Source: Planctomycetaceae bacterium (GTDB lineage: Bacteria; Planctomycetota; Planctomycetia; Planctomycetales; Planctomycetaceae). Taken from it: a DNA stretch of 64,000 nt. Numbering within the stretch: the stretch's first letter is position 1; each line of letters begins with the position of its first letter. Made by a program: the position numbers and the translations under genes. The notes below the pieces were generated by a model. The model searched no databases. It had not been told where the DNA came from and worked only from the letters and a program-made list of their open reading frames with translations. This document shows, in pieces, positions 35,444 through 44,605 of the stretch. The stretch lies in assembly GCA_018699955.1 (NCBI GenBank), contig JABISG010000115.1, positions 96,286 through 160,285 on the forward strand. The letters run 5' to 3'.

Positions 35444-37831
35444 ATGAACTTCAAGAACGCTGCCACACGAGATTTTGTTTTGAGGAACACGCGACCGCTG
35501 TTATTTCATGGACATGCCATTTGTCTGGCTTGCATTGCCGCAGTTGTTGTCGTGTTCGGCTCAACCGTGCGGGCGGAAGGACCATGTGTTGAGGCGACTG
35601 TTCGAGTTCGTCTCACGGTCACCACGCCGCTTTCGCACCCGAACACGCCGCTCGATCCAACGGTCGACTTTCCAGCGTTGATTCGCAAAGCCGGCGTCGC
35701 AGGTGTGTTGGATCCGAATTCGATCGAAGTACGCAACGCGGCGACAAACAAGCTGGTGTCGCACGCATTGAGTGAAGACTTTGCCTACGGCGACAAGGGC
35801 CGAGTGGAGTTCGTCGTCGCCGATCCGAGTCACCGAGAATTTGAGATTCATTTCAGAACATCCGCTGAGAGACCGGTGTTGATTCCACAGAAGTTCACGC
35901 CTCAAATTGGTGTTGGCGACCTGCTGCGTTACAACGCGTCTCAGCCGCGGCCGATTGCGGTTTCCTATTCACCAGGGCTGTACGATTTGAACGGTGACGG
36001 AAAACTCGATCTCACCGGAACCTGGAATTATGCGTATCGGCCGGGGTGGCCGTGGGACGGGATCGTCTGTTACCCCCGCATTGGCGAGAAGGCGTTTGAA
36101 TTCGGCGACCTCACTCGGCTGCGTCATTCGCGGGAACCATCTGGCGATCCGCAATTCTTCAGCCACATTTACATGGCGGTCGATTTTGTTGATTGGAATC
36201 GCGATGGAAAGCTCGATCTGGTCACAACGCGACGCGGGACAAAGTCGGCGGCGTTTTATCTCAACACGGGGCAGTTCGACGCTGGCGGAATGCCAAGGTT
36301 CAAGCCGGCCGGTTCTGTCGCGGTAACTGGTTGGCAGGCGTGCCGTGCGGTCGATCTGGATGGCGACTTCGCCATCGATTTGGTTGTGGATGGCCAGTTC
36401 CTGCGCAACAAAAACCCCGACGGTTGGCCGTTTCACGCGGCGAAACCGGTCACGTTGGATGTAGGACGGCAACCCTGTTTCTTAGACGTTGATCACGACG
36501 GTCGGCTCGACGCGGTTTGCCTGCAGGGGGGCAAGTCGCTTCAACCCAACTTCTACAAAGTTGCCTGGCGGAGGAATCTTGGAAACTCCCCGCTCCAATT
36601 CGGCGACGAGCAACTCTTGCTATCAGTGGATTCGCCGAAAGTCTCACTGATTTCTGCCTGGCATCACAAGAACCAGTCGGGGTTAACCGTCCAGCATGGT
36701 GCCTTTCAGGAGCTGTCTTTCTACGAACTCGCCCCTTCAACAAATGAAGGGGACCAACCGCAAATCCGCCGTGTCGGCCGGGCGGAGTCGGTTTCGGCGG
36801 TGATGTCGCTGAGCGATCAGGCTTGGCCCTGCTTGTGTGACTGGGACGATGATGGTGATCAGGACCTGTTGATCGGCGGCGGTTACGGATGGCCGCGAAT
36901 TGTGATCAACGACGGAACGCGCACCAAGCCGGCGTTCCGCGAGCCGCAGCGGATTCTTTCGGAAGGGAAGCCGATTCGTTTGGTGCGGAACGGACTTCTC
37001 GGCAAGCCGCACAACTGGCACGACATGGGTTATCCCTTTCCGGACTTTGTCGATTGGGACGGTGACGGACTCCGCGATCTTGTTTGTCCGAACGAAACGA
37101 ACCGCATCTTCTGGTATCGCAATGTCGGTTCGCGGAAAGCGCCGAAGTTCGGGCCGCGGCGGCAGATCGTTTGCGATGGCTTCCCTGATTCGCCGAAACT
37201 TCGCGAGCTGTCGGCCACCCGCGCGAACGATCCCAAGTCGAACAACGGCGTCTACCCGTTCGAGAAGGAACGCCCTTTCCTGTGGCGAACGGGTACGGCG
37301 CTGGCGGATTTCAACGGCGACGGGCTGACCGATCTCGTCACGCATGACGGTCACACCCGTGTGGCAACGCTTTTTACTCAATACCGGCATAAGGACGGAA
37401 CGCCTCACCTTCGTAAGGACCGCGCGTTGCAACTTTCAGACGGAAGACCGATCAACGATGCGATTGTGAATCGCCGGTCGCATTGGACCGAATCGTTCCG
37501 AGCGATCGACTGGGATGGCGATGGTCTGCAGGATCTGTTTTACAGCGTGGCGGGAGCGCACGGTGGTACGAAAGATGGCGGCAGCATCTATTGGCTTCGC
37601 AATGTCGGAACGAAAACGAAACCGGTTTTTGCCTCGCCGACCACGATGCGTTGCTTTGGGGAACCGATCCGCGTCACCAATCACGGCCCACACCCCTGGC
37701 CCGGCGACTTCGACGGCGACGGCAAGCCCGACCTCATTACCTGCGTCGAGTGGAGCGTCTATCCGTACTACAGTCACACCGCTTTAATGATGAAGGAACG
37801 GCCGAAGTACACGGTGGAACTGCGGAAGTGA
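35444..37831 (+). CDS. Large secreted FG-GAP/VCBS repeat protein
   Basis: A 795-residue exported propeller-type protein. The N-terminus has a hydrophobic signal (C-I-A-A-V-V-V-V-F-G-S-T-V-R-A). Many Ca-binding D-x-D-x-D-G-x-x-D repeats run through the protein: D-L-N-G-D-G-K-L-D, D-W-N-R-D-G-K-L-D, D-V-D-H-D-G-R-L-D, D-W-D-D-D-G-D-Q-D, D-W-D-G-D-G-L-R-D, D-F-N-G-D-G-L-T-D, D-W-D-G-D-G-L-Q-D and D-F-D-G-D-G-K-P-D. Residues 45-160 form a separate beta-rich N-terminal domain. No catalytic motif is visible. It is probably surface- or matrix-associated. Confidence 0.86.
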   Translation: MNFKNAATRDFVLRNTRPLLFHGHAICLACIAAVVVVFGSTVRAEGPCVEATVRVRLTVTTPLSHPNTPLDPTVDFPALIRKAGVAGVLDPNSIEVRNAATNKLVSHALSEDFAYGDKGRVEFVVADPSHREFEIHFRTSAERPVLIPQKFTPQIGVGDLLRYNASQPRPIAVSYSPGLYDLNGDGKLDLTGTWNYAYRPGWPWDGIVCYPRIGEKAFEFGDLTRLRHSREPSGDPQFFSHIYMAVDFVDWNRDGKLDLVTTRRGTKSAAFYLNTGQFDAGGMPRFKPAGSVAVTGWQACRAVDLDGDFAIDLVVDGQFLRNKNPDGWPFHAAKPVTLDVGRQPCFLDVDHDGRLDAVCLQGGKSLQPNFYKVAWRRNLGNSPLQFGDEQLLLSVDSPKVSLISAWHHKNQSGLTVQHGAFQELSFYELAPSTNEGDQPQIRRVGRAESVSAVMSLSDQAWPCLCDWDDDGDQDLLIGGGYGWPRIVINDGTRTKPAFREPQRILSEGKPIRLVRNGLLGKPHNWHDMGYPFPDFVDWDGDGLRDLVCPNETNRIFWYRNVGSRKAPKFGPRRQIVCDGFPDSPKLRELSATRANDPKSNNGVYPFEKERPFLWRTGTALADFNGDGLTDLVTHDGHTRVATLFTQYRHKDGTPHLRKDRALQLSDGRPINDAIVNRRSHWTESFRAIDWDGDGLQDLFYSVAGAHGGTKDGGSIYWLRNVGTKTKPVFASPTTMRCFGEPIRVTNHGPHPWPGDFDGDGKPDLITCVEWSVYPYYSHTALMMKERPKYTVELRK

Positions 37832-37905
37832 TCCGCGCGGCCAACGGTTGGGAACCTTCGGTTGTGGCTCCGCTTGGATGAAAATGACATCAATGGCTTC
37901 ATCTA

Positions 37906-38157
37906 TAGTAACCCGAAGCGTAAGTTTTGAAGTTGCGCATTTCAGTGTTCAGGTCGGAGAAAGGGCGAACCCCCCCCTGTTTATCGAAGCCTGAAGCGCA
38001 AGCGAAGGATGATTCCAGGGCGATGCCAGCAAGCTCCTTCGCTTGCGCTTCAGGCTTAAATACTGGGGGCTGTTGTCTCCCGTCAATCCAAGTGCGCGAC
38101 TTCAAAGAGCGGAAGCGAGGGATCGCCGTCGGCCCTCGCTCACGCTTCGGGTTACTA
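37906..38157. repeat. Nested inverted-repeat element
   Basis: Outer arms of 16 bp (TAGTAACCCGAAGCGT at 37906-37921, exact complement at 38142-38157) enclose further pairs. The inner 23-bp arms at 37987-38009 and 38035-38057 are perfect inverted repeats around a 25-base loop. AGCGAGGG/CCCTCGCT at 38114-38140 adds another hairpin. No coding sequence is recognisable. Translations of such units give ghost peptides (N-P-K-R-E-R-G, P-E-A-Q-A-K) that I recall from many planctomycete annotations, so this is probably an interspersed, REP- or MITE-like repeat. Confidence 0.75.
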
Positions 38158-38242
38158 TGCAAATCGCTAAAGTGCGAGAGTACCGAAGTTTCATGTGGCC
38201 GCTTTGAGAAATCGTTACCATGTTGTGTGGTATCGACAATCA

Positions 38243-39346
38243 TCAAGTGCTTCCAGCGGTGAAGTTGCTGAGCCGGACCGGTTGCCGCTTTGATCCCCAG
38301 GTGCCGGGTGGTCCGTCGAATACGCCGGCGCAATCCGATCCGCAGAACGTGCATTGACCGCTGTCGCTCAGATTCCATTCGCCTAGCACGTACCCATCGC
38401 GGCCGATGAGAACGTTGCCGCACTGATGGCAACGTGTGCTGCCTCCGTCAATATCGCGCACGTTGCCCGTGTAGGCGTAGCGGACGCCGTTGGCTCGGGC
38501 AAGTTCGCGTGCGCGCGACAACGTTGACGGCGGTGTGCTGGGAAGGTCGAGCATGCGAAAGTCGGGGTGAAACGCCGTGAAGTGCATCGGCACGTCAGGT
38601 CCAAGTTCTTTGACAACCCATCGCGTCATCTCGTCAATTTCCGCATCCGAATCGTTCTTGCCGGGAATCAACAACGTTGTCAACTCGAACCAGACGTCAG
38701 TTTCGTGCTTCAAATAAACCAGTGTGTCGAGTACCGGTTGAAGATGGCTGAGGCAGACATCGTGGTAAAACGCTTCGGTGAACCCCTTCAGATCGACGTT
38801 GGCGGCATCCATGTGCGCGAAGAACTCAGCCCGCGGCTCCGGGCAGATTTCACCGGCGGTGACGGCAACCGTTTTGATTCCCCGTTCGCGACAAGCGCGG
38901 GCCACGTCGATCGCGTATTCCAGAAAAATCACCGGGTCGTTGTACGTAAACGCCACACTGCTGCAACCTAACTGCTGGGCGGCTGCCGCAATGGTGTCGG
39001 GCGACGCCTGATCGGCCAGGGTGTCGATCTCGCGCGACTTGCTGATATCCCAGTTCTGACAAAACTTGCAACCCAGGTTGCAACCGGCCGTGCCGAACGA
39101 AAGGACCGGCGTGCCGGGGAGAAAGTGATTCAGCGGTTTCTTTTCAATCGGATCGATACAGTAACCGCTCGAACGTCCGTACGTCGTCAACACAATCTGA
39201 TCGTCCTGACACGCGCGGACGAAGCAGAAACCTCGCTGTCCTTCGTGCAGTGCGCAAAACCGTGGGCAGAGGTCGCATTGAATGCGGCCGTCGCCGAGTT
39301 TGTGCCAGTAACGCGTCGGCACGGTTGATTCTTCGGCGAGGCTCAT
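38243..39346 (-). CDS. amrS: AmmeMemoRadiSam system radical SAM enzyme (AmrS)
   Basis: A 367-residue cytoplasmic radical SAM enzyme. The cluster motif is C-N-L-G-C-K-F-C-Q-N-W (CxxxCxxC). The upstream Cys-rich segment C-D-L-C-P-R-F-C and the Y-G-R-S-S-G-Y-C-I-D-P-I-E-K-K-P-L-N-H-F-L-P-G block are hallmarks of the AmrS family, related to pyruvate formate-lyase activating enzymes. A C-terminal C-H-Q-C and C-T-F-C form a probable zinc ribbon. It diverges from the Memo-AMMECR1 fusion across 152 bases, as these three families usually cluster. The reaction catalysed is not known. Confidence 0.93.
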   Translation of the reverse strand: MSLAEESTVPTRYWHKLGDGRIQCDLCPRFCALHEGQRGFCFVRACQDDQIVLTTYGRSSGYCIDPIEKKPLNHFLPGTPVLSFGTAGCNLGCKFCQNWDISKSREIDTLADQASPDTIAAAAQQLGCSSVAFTYNDPVIFLEYAIDVARACRERGIKTVAVTAGEICPEPRAEFFAHMDAANVDLKGFTEAFYHDVCLSHLQPVLDTLVYLKHETDVWFELTTLLIPGKNDSDAEIDEMTRWVVKELGPDVPMHFTAFHPDFRMLDLPSTPPSTLSRARELARANGVRYAYTGNVRDIDGGSTRCHQCGNVLIGRDGYVLGEWNLSDSGQCTFCGSDCAGVFDGPPGTWGSKRQPVRLSNFTAGST

Positions 39347-39498
39347 GATGGATTCCGTCGAACGGGTATCTTGCCCGGTAGTTACAACAAGCGTTACGAT
39401 GTCGCTTACTAGTCCGCTAAGCCACAGGCGACATTCCGTCGATACCTATTCAAAGTCGTTAGGAATCGACCCGTGAAACTCTGGAAAGCTCGTTCGCA

Positions 39499-40929
39499 AT
39501 GACAGTTGTTCGTCCGCCGGCTGTTGCCGGGAAGTTCTACTCCGATAATCCCGCGGAATTGCGTGCGGCGGTACGGGATTATCTCGACGCGCCCTTCACC
39601 GAGTCGGCCGCCTCGCCGCCCAAAGCAATTATTGTTCCGCATGCTGGATATGTCTACTCCGGTCCTATTGCGGGAAGTGGCTACGCGCTGCTGAAAGAAT
39701 CGCGGGGAACCATCACGCGTGTCGTGCTGTTGGGACCGGCTCATACTGTCGCGATTCAGGGTTTGGCGGCCAGCGGTGCCGATGTCTTCGAGACGCCGCT
39801 GGGGCCGGTGCCGGTGGATACTGCTGCGGTGTCAGAACTTCTGCAGTTACCACAGGTACAACTTTCGAACGAAGCCCATGCGCGCGAACACAGCCTGGAA
39901 GTGCATCTGCCGTTCCTGCAGGAAACGCTGGGGGACTTCCTGTTGATCCCGTTGGTCGTCGGACAGGCGACCCCCGCACAGGTGTCTGAAGTTCTCGAAG
40001 CCCTGTGGGGTGGACTGGAAACGTTGATCGTCATCAGCTCCGATTTGAGCCATTATCACCCGTATGACACCGCCTGCCGATTTGACCAAGAAACATCGCT
40101 GGCGATAGAAGAGGGACGCATTAGCGATCTGCGCGGTGATCGCGCGTGTGGTTTTCTTCCCATCGCCGGTTTACTGGAGTCCGCCGTCAGGCACGGCCTG
40201 CATGCCCGAACCGTTGATTTGCGAAACTCCGGCGACACCGCCGGCGGCCGCGATCAGGTTGTGGGATACGGTGCGTACGTCTTGGAACCGGAACCGGAAA
40301 CGGGAAGCGGAACGGCATCGGTGTTGTCGCGAGCCGAGAATTTATTTGCCGATTGCGAACCCGAAACGCTCGATGCGGAGCATGAACAGCGACTGCTCGA
40401 CGTGGCGGCGGCTGCGATTCAACGGGGAATTGAATACGGAGCACAACCGGAAACGAATGCCGCCGAGTTTCCCCTGCCGTTGCAGATGATGCGGGCGACG
40501 TTTGTCACGTTGACTCTCGGCGGGCAGTTGCGGGGCTGCATGGGATCGTTGCTGGCGTCACGACCGCTGGTGTGTGACGTTGCCTCGAACGCATACTCAG
40601 CAGCGTTCCTCGATCCACGATTTTCCCCGCTCGCACTACGCGAAGCCGACTCGCTCGATATTCACATTTCGGTGTTGAGCGTGCCGGAAGCGATGTCGTT
40701 CGAGTCGGAAGCCGACGTGATTGCGCAACTTCGACCGGGAATTGACGGTGTGACGATTTACGAAGCGAACCGCCGTGGAACGTTGTTGCCGGCCGTGTGG
40801 GAAAAGATTCTCGATCCTCGAACGTTCTTCGAGACGGTCAAGCAGAAAGCCGGACTGCCCGCCGATTATTGGTCGGCGACGTTGCGCGTCGAACGATACA
40901 CGGCGACCTCAATCGGTCACGAGTCGTGA
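39499..40929 (+). CDS. Fused AmmeMemoRadiSam proteins B (Memo) and A (AMMECR1)
   Basis: A 476-residue fusion. Residues 1-265 are the Memo (AmrB) domain, a dioxygenase-like fold, with metal-binding His in V-P-H-A-G-Y (His48), G-P-A-H-T (His82) and E-H-S-L-E-V-H-L-P-F, and a conserved Cys in A-C-G-F-L-P-I. After a linker, residues about 290-476 are AMMECR1 (AmrA), with L-R-G-C-M-G (Cys347) and D-P-R-F-S-P-L. The fusion links two of the three families that co-occur with the radical SAM enzyme encoded divergently. Both domains look intact. The joint function is unknown. Confidence 0.92.
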   Translation: MTVVRPPAVAGKFYSDNPAELRAAVRDYLDAPFTESAASPPKAIIVPHAGYVYSGPIAGSGYALLKESRGTITRVVLLGPAHTVAIQGLAASGADVFETPLGPVPVDTAAVSELLQLPQVQLSNEAHAREHSLEVHLPFLQETLGDFLLIPLVVGQATPAQVSEVLEALWGGLETLIVISSDLSHYHPYDTACRFDQETSLAIEEGRISDLRGDRACGFLPIAGLLESAVRHGLHARTVDLRNSGDTAGGRDQVVGYGAYVLEPEPETGSGTASVLSRAENLFADCEPETLDAEHEQRLLDVAAAAIQRGIEYGAQPETNAAEFPLPLQMMRATFVTLTLGGQLRGCMGSLLASRPLVCDVASNAYSAAFLDPRFSPLALREADSLDIHISVLSVPEAMSFESEADVIAQLRPGIDGVTIYEANRRGTLLPAVWEKILDPRTFFETVKQKAGLPADYWSATLRVERYTATSIGHES

Positions 40930-40986
40930 CCCACCGTCGCTTGCGGTTTCGCAGATTCGCCAAACCGCAAGCGGACTATTCGGGCG

Positions 40987-42192
40987 TTACTTGGGGTTCT
41001 GCAGCAGGACGTTGACGCCCTTTTTGTTCGAGAGAACGATATCGGGCCGTTTGTCGCCGTTGAAATCGGTCACCCGGAATTGCGTGCCGATACCCGTGTC
41101 GCGGCCGGCCGCGATTTCGTGTGGGATGAACGTGGGGGCCGATCCCTTCTTGCGTTTCAGTTCGTACCAGTACATCACCACGGGGTCTTTGCCGCCGGGG
41201 TCGTTTCCCTGATGGGCGAAGAACCGTTTGCCGGTCACCAGATCGCGTTGGCCGTCGCCGTTCATGTCGATGAAGTGCAACGCGTGCGTTTGCGAGTAGC
41301 TTTCGTCGATGAGGTGATACTTGAAGACAGGACCTTTCTTGCTCTGCGTCTGCTCGAACCACCACACGCCGTGACTATGCGTGTTGCTCATCAGAATGTC
41401 GTTGTCGCCGTCGAGGTCGAGGTCTTCGACGTGGACGTCGGCCGCGTGCAGCGAGTTGCCTTCGCCACTCTTTGAAAGCGTCCACGCGTGAAACTCCCAT
41501 GTGCCTTTGGTTCTCTCGACGGGGGCTTCCCACCAGCCGTGCGGGATGATGACATCGGTACGGCGGTCGTTGTTCACATCGCCGATTCCCAACCCGTGGT
41601 AATATTTGAATGTGCCGTTGGTTCGCGGATCGCCCGGCCGACTGACGGCATGGAACGTCCACTTCTCATTCACTTTGTCGCCGGTAGGAATTTCGAGAAA
41701 TCCCATCTGTGCTTCCGGCTGTGAACCCATGATGAGTTCCGGTTTGCCGTCGCCGGTGAGGTCGGCGAACAACGGTGTTTCATTACAGGCACTGTGCCAG
41801 ATGACGTGTTCTTTCCAGTGTCCCGGTTTGTTCTTGGGGTTCTCGTACCAGTGGCAGGGGGCGCCGGGAAAACCGACGACAATGAAATCGTCCCAACCGT
41901 CGGCGTTCACGTCGTAGGCCCAGTTGGCAAAGCTGTTGCTGTAACCTTTTGTCCCATCATATTTCCCCACGGGCCGAACCTCGTGCATCTTCCAACTCGG
42001 GGCTTCATACCAGACATCGCCCGCAAGCACGTCCTGCTTGCCATCCTTATTAACGTCAGCCGACGCCACGCCCTCGGAGCGGAATGTCTTGTCGAGGGTG
42101 ATGCGTTTCCAACCGAAATCGCCCGACGGTCCGTCTGCAACGCAGACAGTGGGGACGAGGAGCAGGGTGAAATAACACAGTGCGCGATACAT
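40987..42192 (-). CDS. Secreted FG-GAP/VCBS repeat protein
   Basis: A 401-residue exported protein with a short signal peptide (A-L-C-Y-F-T-L-L-L-V-P-T-V-C-V-A-D). Ca-binding repeats include D-V-N-K-D-G-K-Q-D, D-V-N-A-D-G-W-D-D, D-L-T-G-D-G-K-P-E, D-V-N-N-D-R-R-T-D, D-L-D-L-D-G-D-N-D, D-M-N-G-D-G-Q-R-D and D-F-N-G-D-K-R-P-D. That is seven units, fitting one seven-bladed propeller. It lies 86 bases after the NHL-repeat gene on the same strand and may share its transcript. No enzymatic motif is seen. Confidence 0.87.
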   Translation of the reverse strand: MYRALCYFTLLLVPTVCVADGPSGDFGWKRITLDKTFRSEGVASADVNKDGKQDVLAGDVWYEAPSWKMHEVRPVGKYDGTKGYSNSFANWAYDVNADGWDDFIVVGFPGAPCHWYENPKNKPGHWKEHVIWHSACNETPLFADLTGDGKPELIMGSQPEAQMGFLEIPTGDKVNEKWTFHAVSRPGDPRTNGTFKYYHGLGIGDVNNDRRTDVIIPHGWWEAPVERTKGTWEFHAWTLSKSGEGNSLHAADVHVEDLDLDGDNDILMSNTHSHGVWWFEQTQSKKGPVFKYHLIDESYSQTHALHFIDMNGDGQRDLVTGKRFFAHQGNDPGGKDPVVMYWYELKRKKGSAPTFIPHEIAAGRDTGIGTQFRVTDFNGDKRPDIVLSNKKGVNVLLQNPK

Positions 42193-42245
42193 GGTTGAGT
42201 CTCCGATGTCTTCTCAGAATTATGAAATCTGATTTGCTTCGTTGT

Positions 42246-42274
42246 CTCGTTCCGAAGCTCTGCTTGGGAACGAG
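42246..42274. repeat. Palindromic intergenic hairpin
   Basis: CTCGTTCCGAAGC pairs with GCTTGGGAACGAG across a 3-base loop, with 12 of 13 positions paired. It lies between two minus-strand propeller genes. Ghost translations of this unit (V-P-K-L-C-L-G-T) are, from memory, widespread in planctomycete annotations, which suggests an interspersed repeat. Confidence 0.6.
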
Positions 42275-42278
42275 TGAA

Positions 42279-43379
42279 TTAGCGTGTCGTCAACTTGCGA
42301 ACGCGGTTGTTCGAACTGTCGCCAATGTAAACGTTCCCCGCTCGATCCACAAAGACGCCGTGTGGTCGAGCGAGGCGGCATTTGCGGGGGTTGCCGTCGG
42401 GGCCGTCGCCTTTCTTGCCGTCACCGACGATTGTTTCAATGATACCACCCCGGCGACGGATAACGCGAATCGTGTGGCTTTCGGTGTCGGCCAGATAGAT
42501 GTCGCCGCCCGGTCCGACGGCGATTCCCTTCGGGCCGGAAAGCAATGCCTGCTTCGCGTCGCCACCGTCACCGGCGTATCCCTTCTTGCCGGTGCCGCCG
42601 ATGTGATGCAACGTGTTCTTGTCGAGATCGATGCGGTAAACGGCGTTTCCTTCACGCAGCGCCAGAAACAAATTCGACTTCCCATCGAAGTCCAACGCCC
42701 GTGGTCCGTTCAGCGGCGTTCCCTTCAGCGATGCGCCGTCGGGCGTCCGTTTTTTCTCACCCGTGCCGGCGAATGTTGAGATGATCCCACTCTTCAGATC
42801 GACTCGGCGGATGCGGTGATTGCCGATGTCGCAAATGTAAAGTTTGCCTCGATCGTCCAACGCGATGGAATGTGGGGAACTCATGCGGGCCTGAATCGCG
42901 GGCCCGCCATCGCCGGAGAATCCCGATTTCCCCGTGCCGGCGACCGTCGAGATGATGCCGGTCTGGGCATCGACACGTCGCACAAGATGGTTTCGCATTT
43001 CGACGAAGAACATGTTGCCCTTCGCATCGAAGCGAATTTCGTACGGCTCGTTGAGCTTCGCCGCCGTTGCGGCACCACCATCTCCGGAGTAGCCCTTTTG
43101 CCCGTTGCCAGCGGCGGTCGTCAGACGTCCCGTTCTTTCGTCGAGTCGGCGAACGACGTGGTTGGTTGTTTCGCAAATGTAAAGCGCGCCGTCCGGTCCC
43201 AGCGAAACGCCAAACGGTCCGCCAACACCCGCATCGACGGCGGAACCGTCATCGCCCGTGAATTCGGCCTTGCCGTTGCCGGCAATCGTGACGACTTCAC
43301 CAGCCGAGGCAACGGGTTGTTCGGTGAGAATCAACAAACCCGCTTGAAGCAGGCAAAATGAATACAACAAACAGCGCAT
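42279..43379 (-). CDS. Secreted NHL-repeat beta-propeller protein
   Basis: A 366-residue exported protein. The start at 43379 is chosen because it opens a signal peptide (C-L-L-Y-S-F-C-L-L-Q-A-G-L-L-I-L); a longer frame upstream has no support. NHL repeats recur with G-D-G-G-A-A-T-A-A-K-L-N-E-P, G-F-S-G-D-G-G-P-A-I-Q-A-R, G-Y-A-G-D-G-G-D-A-K-Q-A and the strand motif V-R-R-V-D. The I-A-G-T-G-K / V-A-G-T-G-K beginnings mark each blade. It likely folds as a six-bladed propeller used for binding. It is followed by the FG-GAP gene on the same strand. Confidence 0.88.
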   Translation of the reverse strand: MRCLLYSFCLLQAGLLILTEQPVASAGEVVTIAGNGKAEFTGDDGSAVDAGVGGPFGVSLGPDGALYICETTNHVVRRLDERTGRLTTAAGNGQKGYSGDGGAATAAKLNEPYEIRFDAKGNMFFVEMRNHLVRRVDAQTGIISTVAGTGKSGFSGDGGPAIQARMSSPHSIALDDRGKLYICDIGNHRIRRVDLKSGIISTFAGTGEKKRTPDGASLKGTPLNGPRALDFDGKSNLFLALREGNAVYRIDLDKNTLHHIGGTGKKGYAGDGGDAKQALLSGPKGIAVGPGGDIYLADTESHTIRVIRRRGGIIETIVGDGKKGDGPDGNPRKCRLARPHGVFVDRAGNVYIGDSSNNRVRKLTTR

Positions 43380-43605
43380 GCGAGTTCGCCCTCCAGTCGT
43401 CAATCTCTTCAGTCGTTCACAGAACTGCAGCTTCTGTTGTACCGGCAAGTCCCGGCGTCGCACAAGCGGATGTATGAATTGCCGAAGTTTTTCCTCGGCG
43501 ATTCTTTGCGTCCTCTGCATCTTTGCGTTAAAAGGTTGAGTGCAGAACTTCCCTGCTGTTGCATCCGGCAACTTACCCTCTTGACTATTTGACGAGTTCT
43601 CGCGA
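43380..43605. other. Divergent intergenic region
   Basis: No gene is supported. CTTTGCGT occurs twice (43504-43511 and 43521-43528), in a stretch resembling other CGCAAA-rich planctomycete intergenic repeats, such as the one near 10.1 kb. The promoters of both flanking genes should lie here. Confidence 0.35.
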
Positions 43606-44463
43606 ATGGGAACAATCGATCTCTACGTCGGCGTTGTCATCATGCTGGCGGTTTCCAGTGGCCTGTTTCTTCTCGGGCGACGGATTGCTATCCTCGGTCC
43701 GCGCTGGTTGACCAATGTGTTGGCGATCCTGACCATCGCAGGAGTTGGCGCGTACGCCGTCTATTTGCGCGACAACATGCTGATGGCAATCATGCTTCCC
43801 TATTCAAATCTCATCGTGCTGGGGAATTGGTTTCCGGTGGGGGTGGGATTTCTGGGTGGATTGGCATGGATTCGGGTTTACGGCGGCCGCGTGCGAAAGG
43901 GGATTTACACGGCGGTGCTGTTGGCCGTTGGCCTGTTCGCGCTGCTGCAACCGCTGCTTGGCTCGCCACCAGAGTGCAACAACGAATGGCTCGGAGAAGT
44001 CTGTATCCAAACGTCTGATGCCACCTGCAGCGCCGCATCTGCCGCCACCGTTCTGGTGTCGGTCGGTATCGATGCCGAAGAAAGTGAGCTGGCCCGGCTG
44101 TCACTAACGCGCCACGGGACCAGCTGGCAGGGGTTGTATCGCGGACTGAAATTGAAGACGGCCGGCACCAAATGGGACGTCGAAGTCTTTCAATGTACCG
44201 CTGACGAACTTCGAGACCTGGGCGGCGGACCGAAGATTCTGGCCGTCGGCCTGAAGCGCGGAAGCAACTACGATCCCAAGTACGTTGACGAGTACGGCTG
44301 GATTCCCGGACAATTGCACTCGGTCGTGCTGTTTAATTTTATGGACGACGGCCGCGTGCGGATTGGCGAACCGACACAAGATATCGGCGTGGAATACTGG
44401 AGCCCAGAAGACCTGCAACTGCTCTGGCGCGGCATCGGCCTGCGTCTGGTGCCACGGCAGTAA
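43606..44463 (+). CDS. Membrane-anchored C39-peptidase-like protein
   Basis: A 285-residue protein with about four hydrophobic helices in the first 125 residues (I-M-L-A-V-S-S-G-L-F-L-L-G, V-L-A-I-L-T-I-A-G-V-G, V-G-V-G-F-L-G-G-L-A, L-L-A-V-G-L-F-A-L-L). The following domain resembles the C39 papain-like peptidases: T-S-D-A-T-C-S-A-A-S places the nucleophile-type Cys at 141, and L-H-S-V-V-L-F supplies the His. The later acidic residue of the triad is not obvious. It may therefore be a membrane-bound cysteine protease or a degenerate relative. No ABC exporter or bacteriocin gene is adjacent. Confidence 0.75.
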   Translation: MGTIDLYVGVVIMLAVSSGLFLLGRRIAILGPRWLTNVLAILTIAGVGAYAVYLRDNMLMAIMLPYSNLIVLGNWFPVGVGFLGGLAWIRVYGGRVRKGIYTAVLLAVGLFALLQPLLGSPPECNNEWLGEVCIQTSDATCSAASAATVLVSVGIDAEESELARLSLTRHGTSWQGLYRGLKLKTAGTKWDVEVFQCTADELRDLGGGPKILAVGLKRGSNYDPKYVDEYGWIPGQLHSVVLFNFMDDGRVRIGEPTQDIGVEYWSPEDLQLLWRGIGLRLVPRQ

Positions 44464-44605
44464 TTGGTGTTCCAGTAAGAGACCGATTCCGCAGCTTCAA
44501 TCGACAACTCTCCACAACCCGCTATAATCAATGGGCGTTGATGCGTCGCGATTTCCTCCCTCAAGCCCCCAATTAACTGTCACCCTGTAACGAGGTACGA
44601 TCGGC

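Noticed and set aside
37899..38432. 177-residue minus-strand open frame
   Set aside because: It is the ghost translation of the nested inverted-repeat element, including N-P-K-R-E-R-G, and runs into the radical SAM gene.
41080..41475. Valine-rich plus-strand frame opposite the FG-GAP gene
   Set aside because: It is antisense of Asp-rich Ca-binding repeats (GAC/GTC), which gives Val-rich shadows; no other support.
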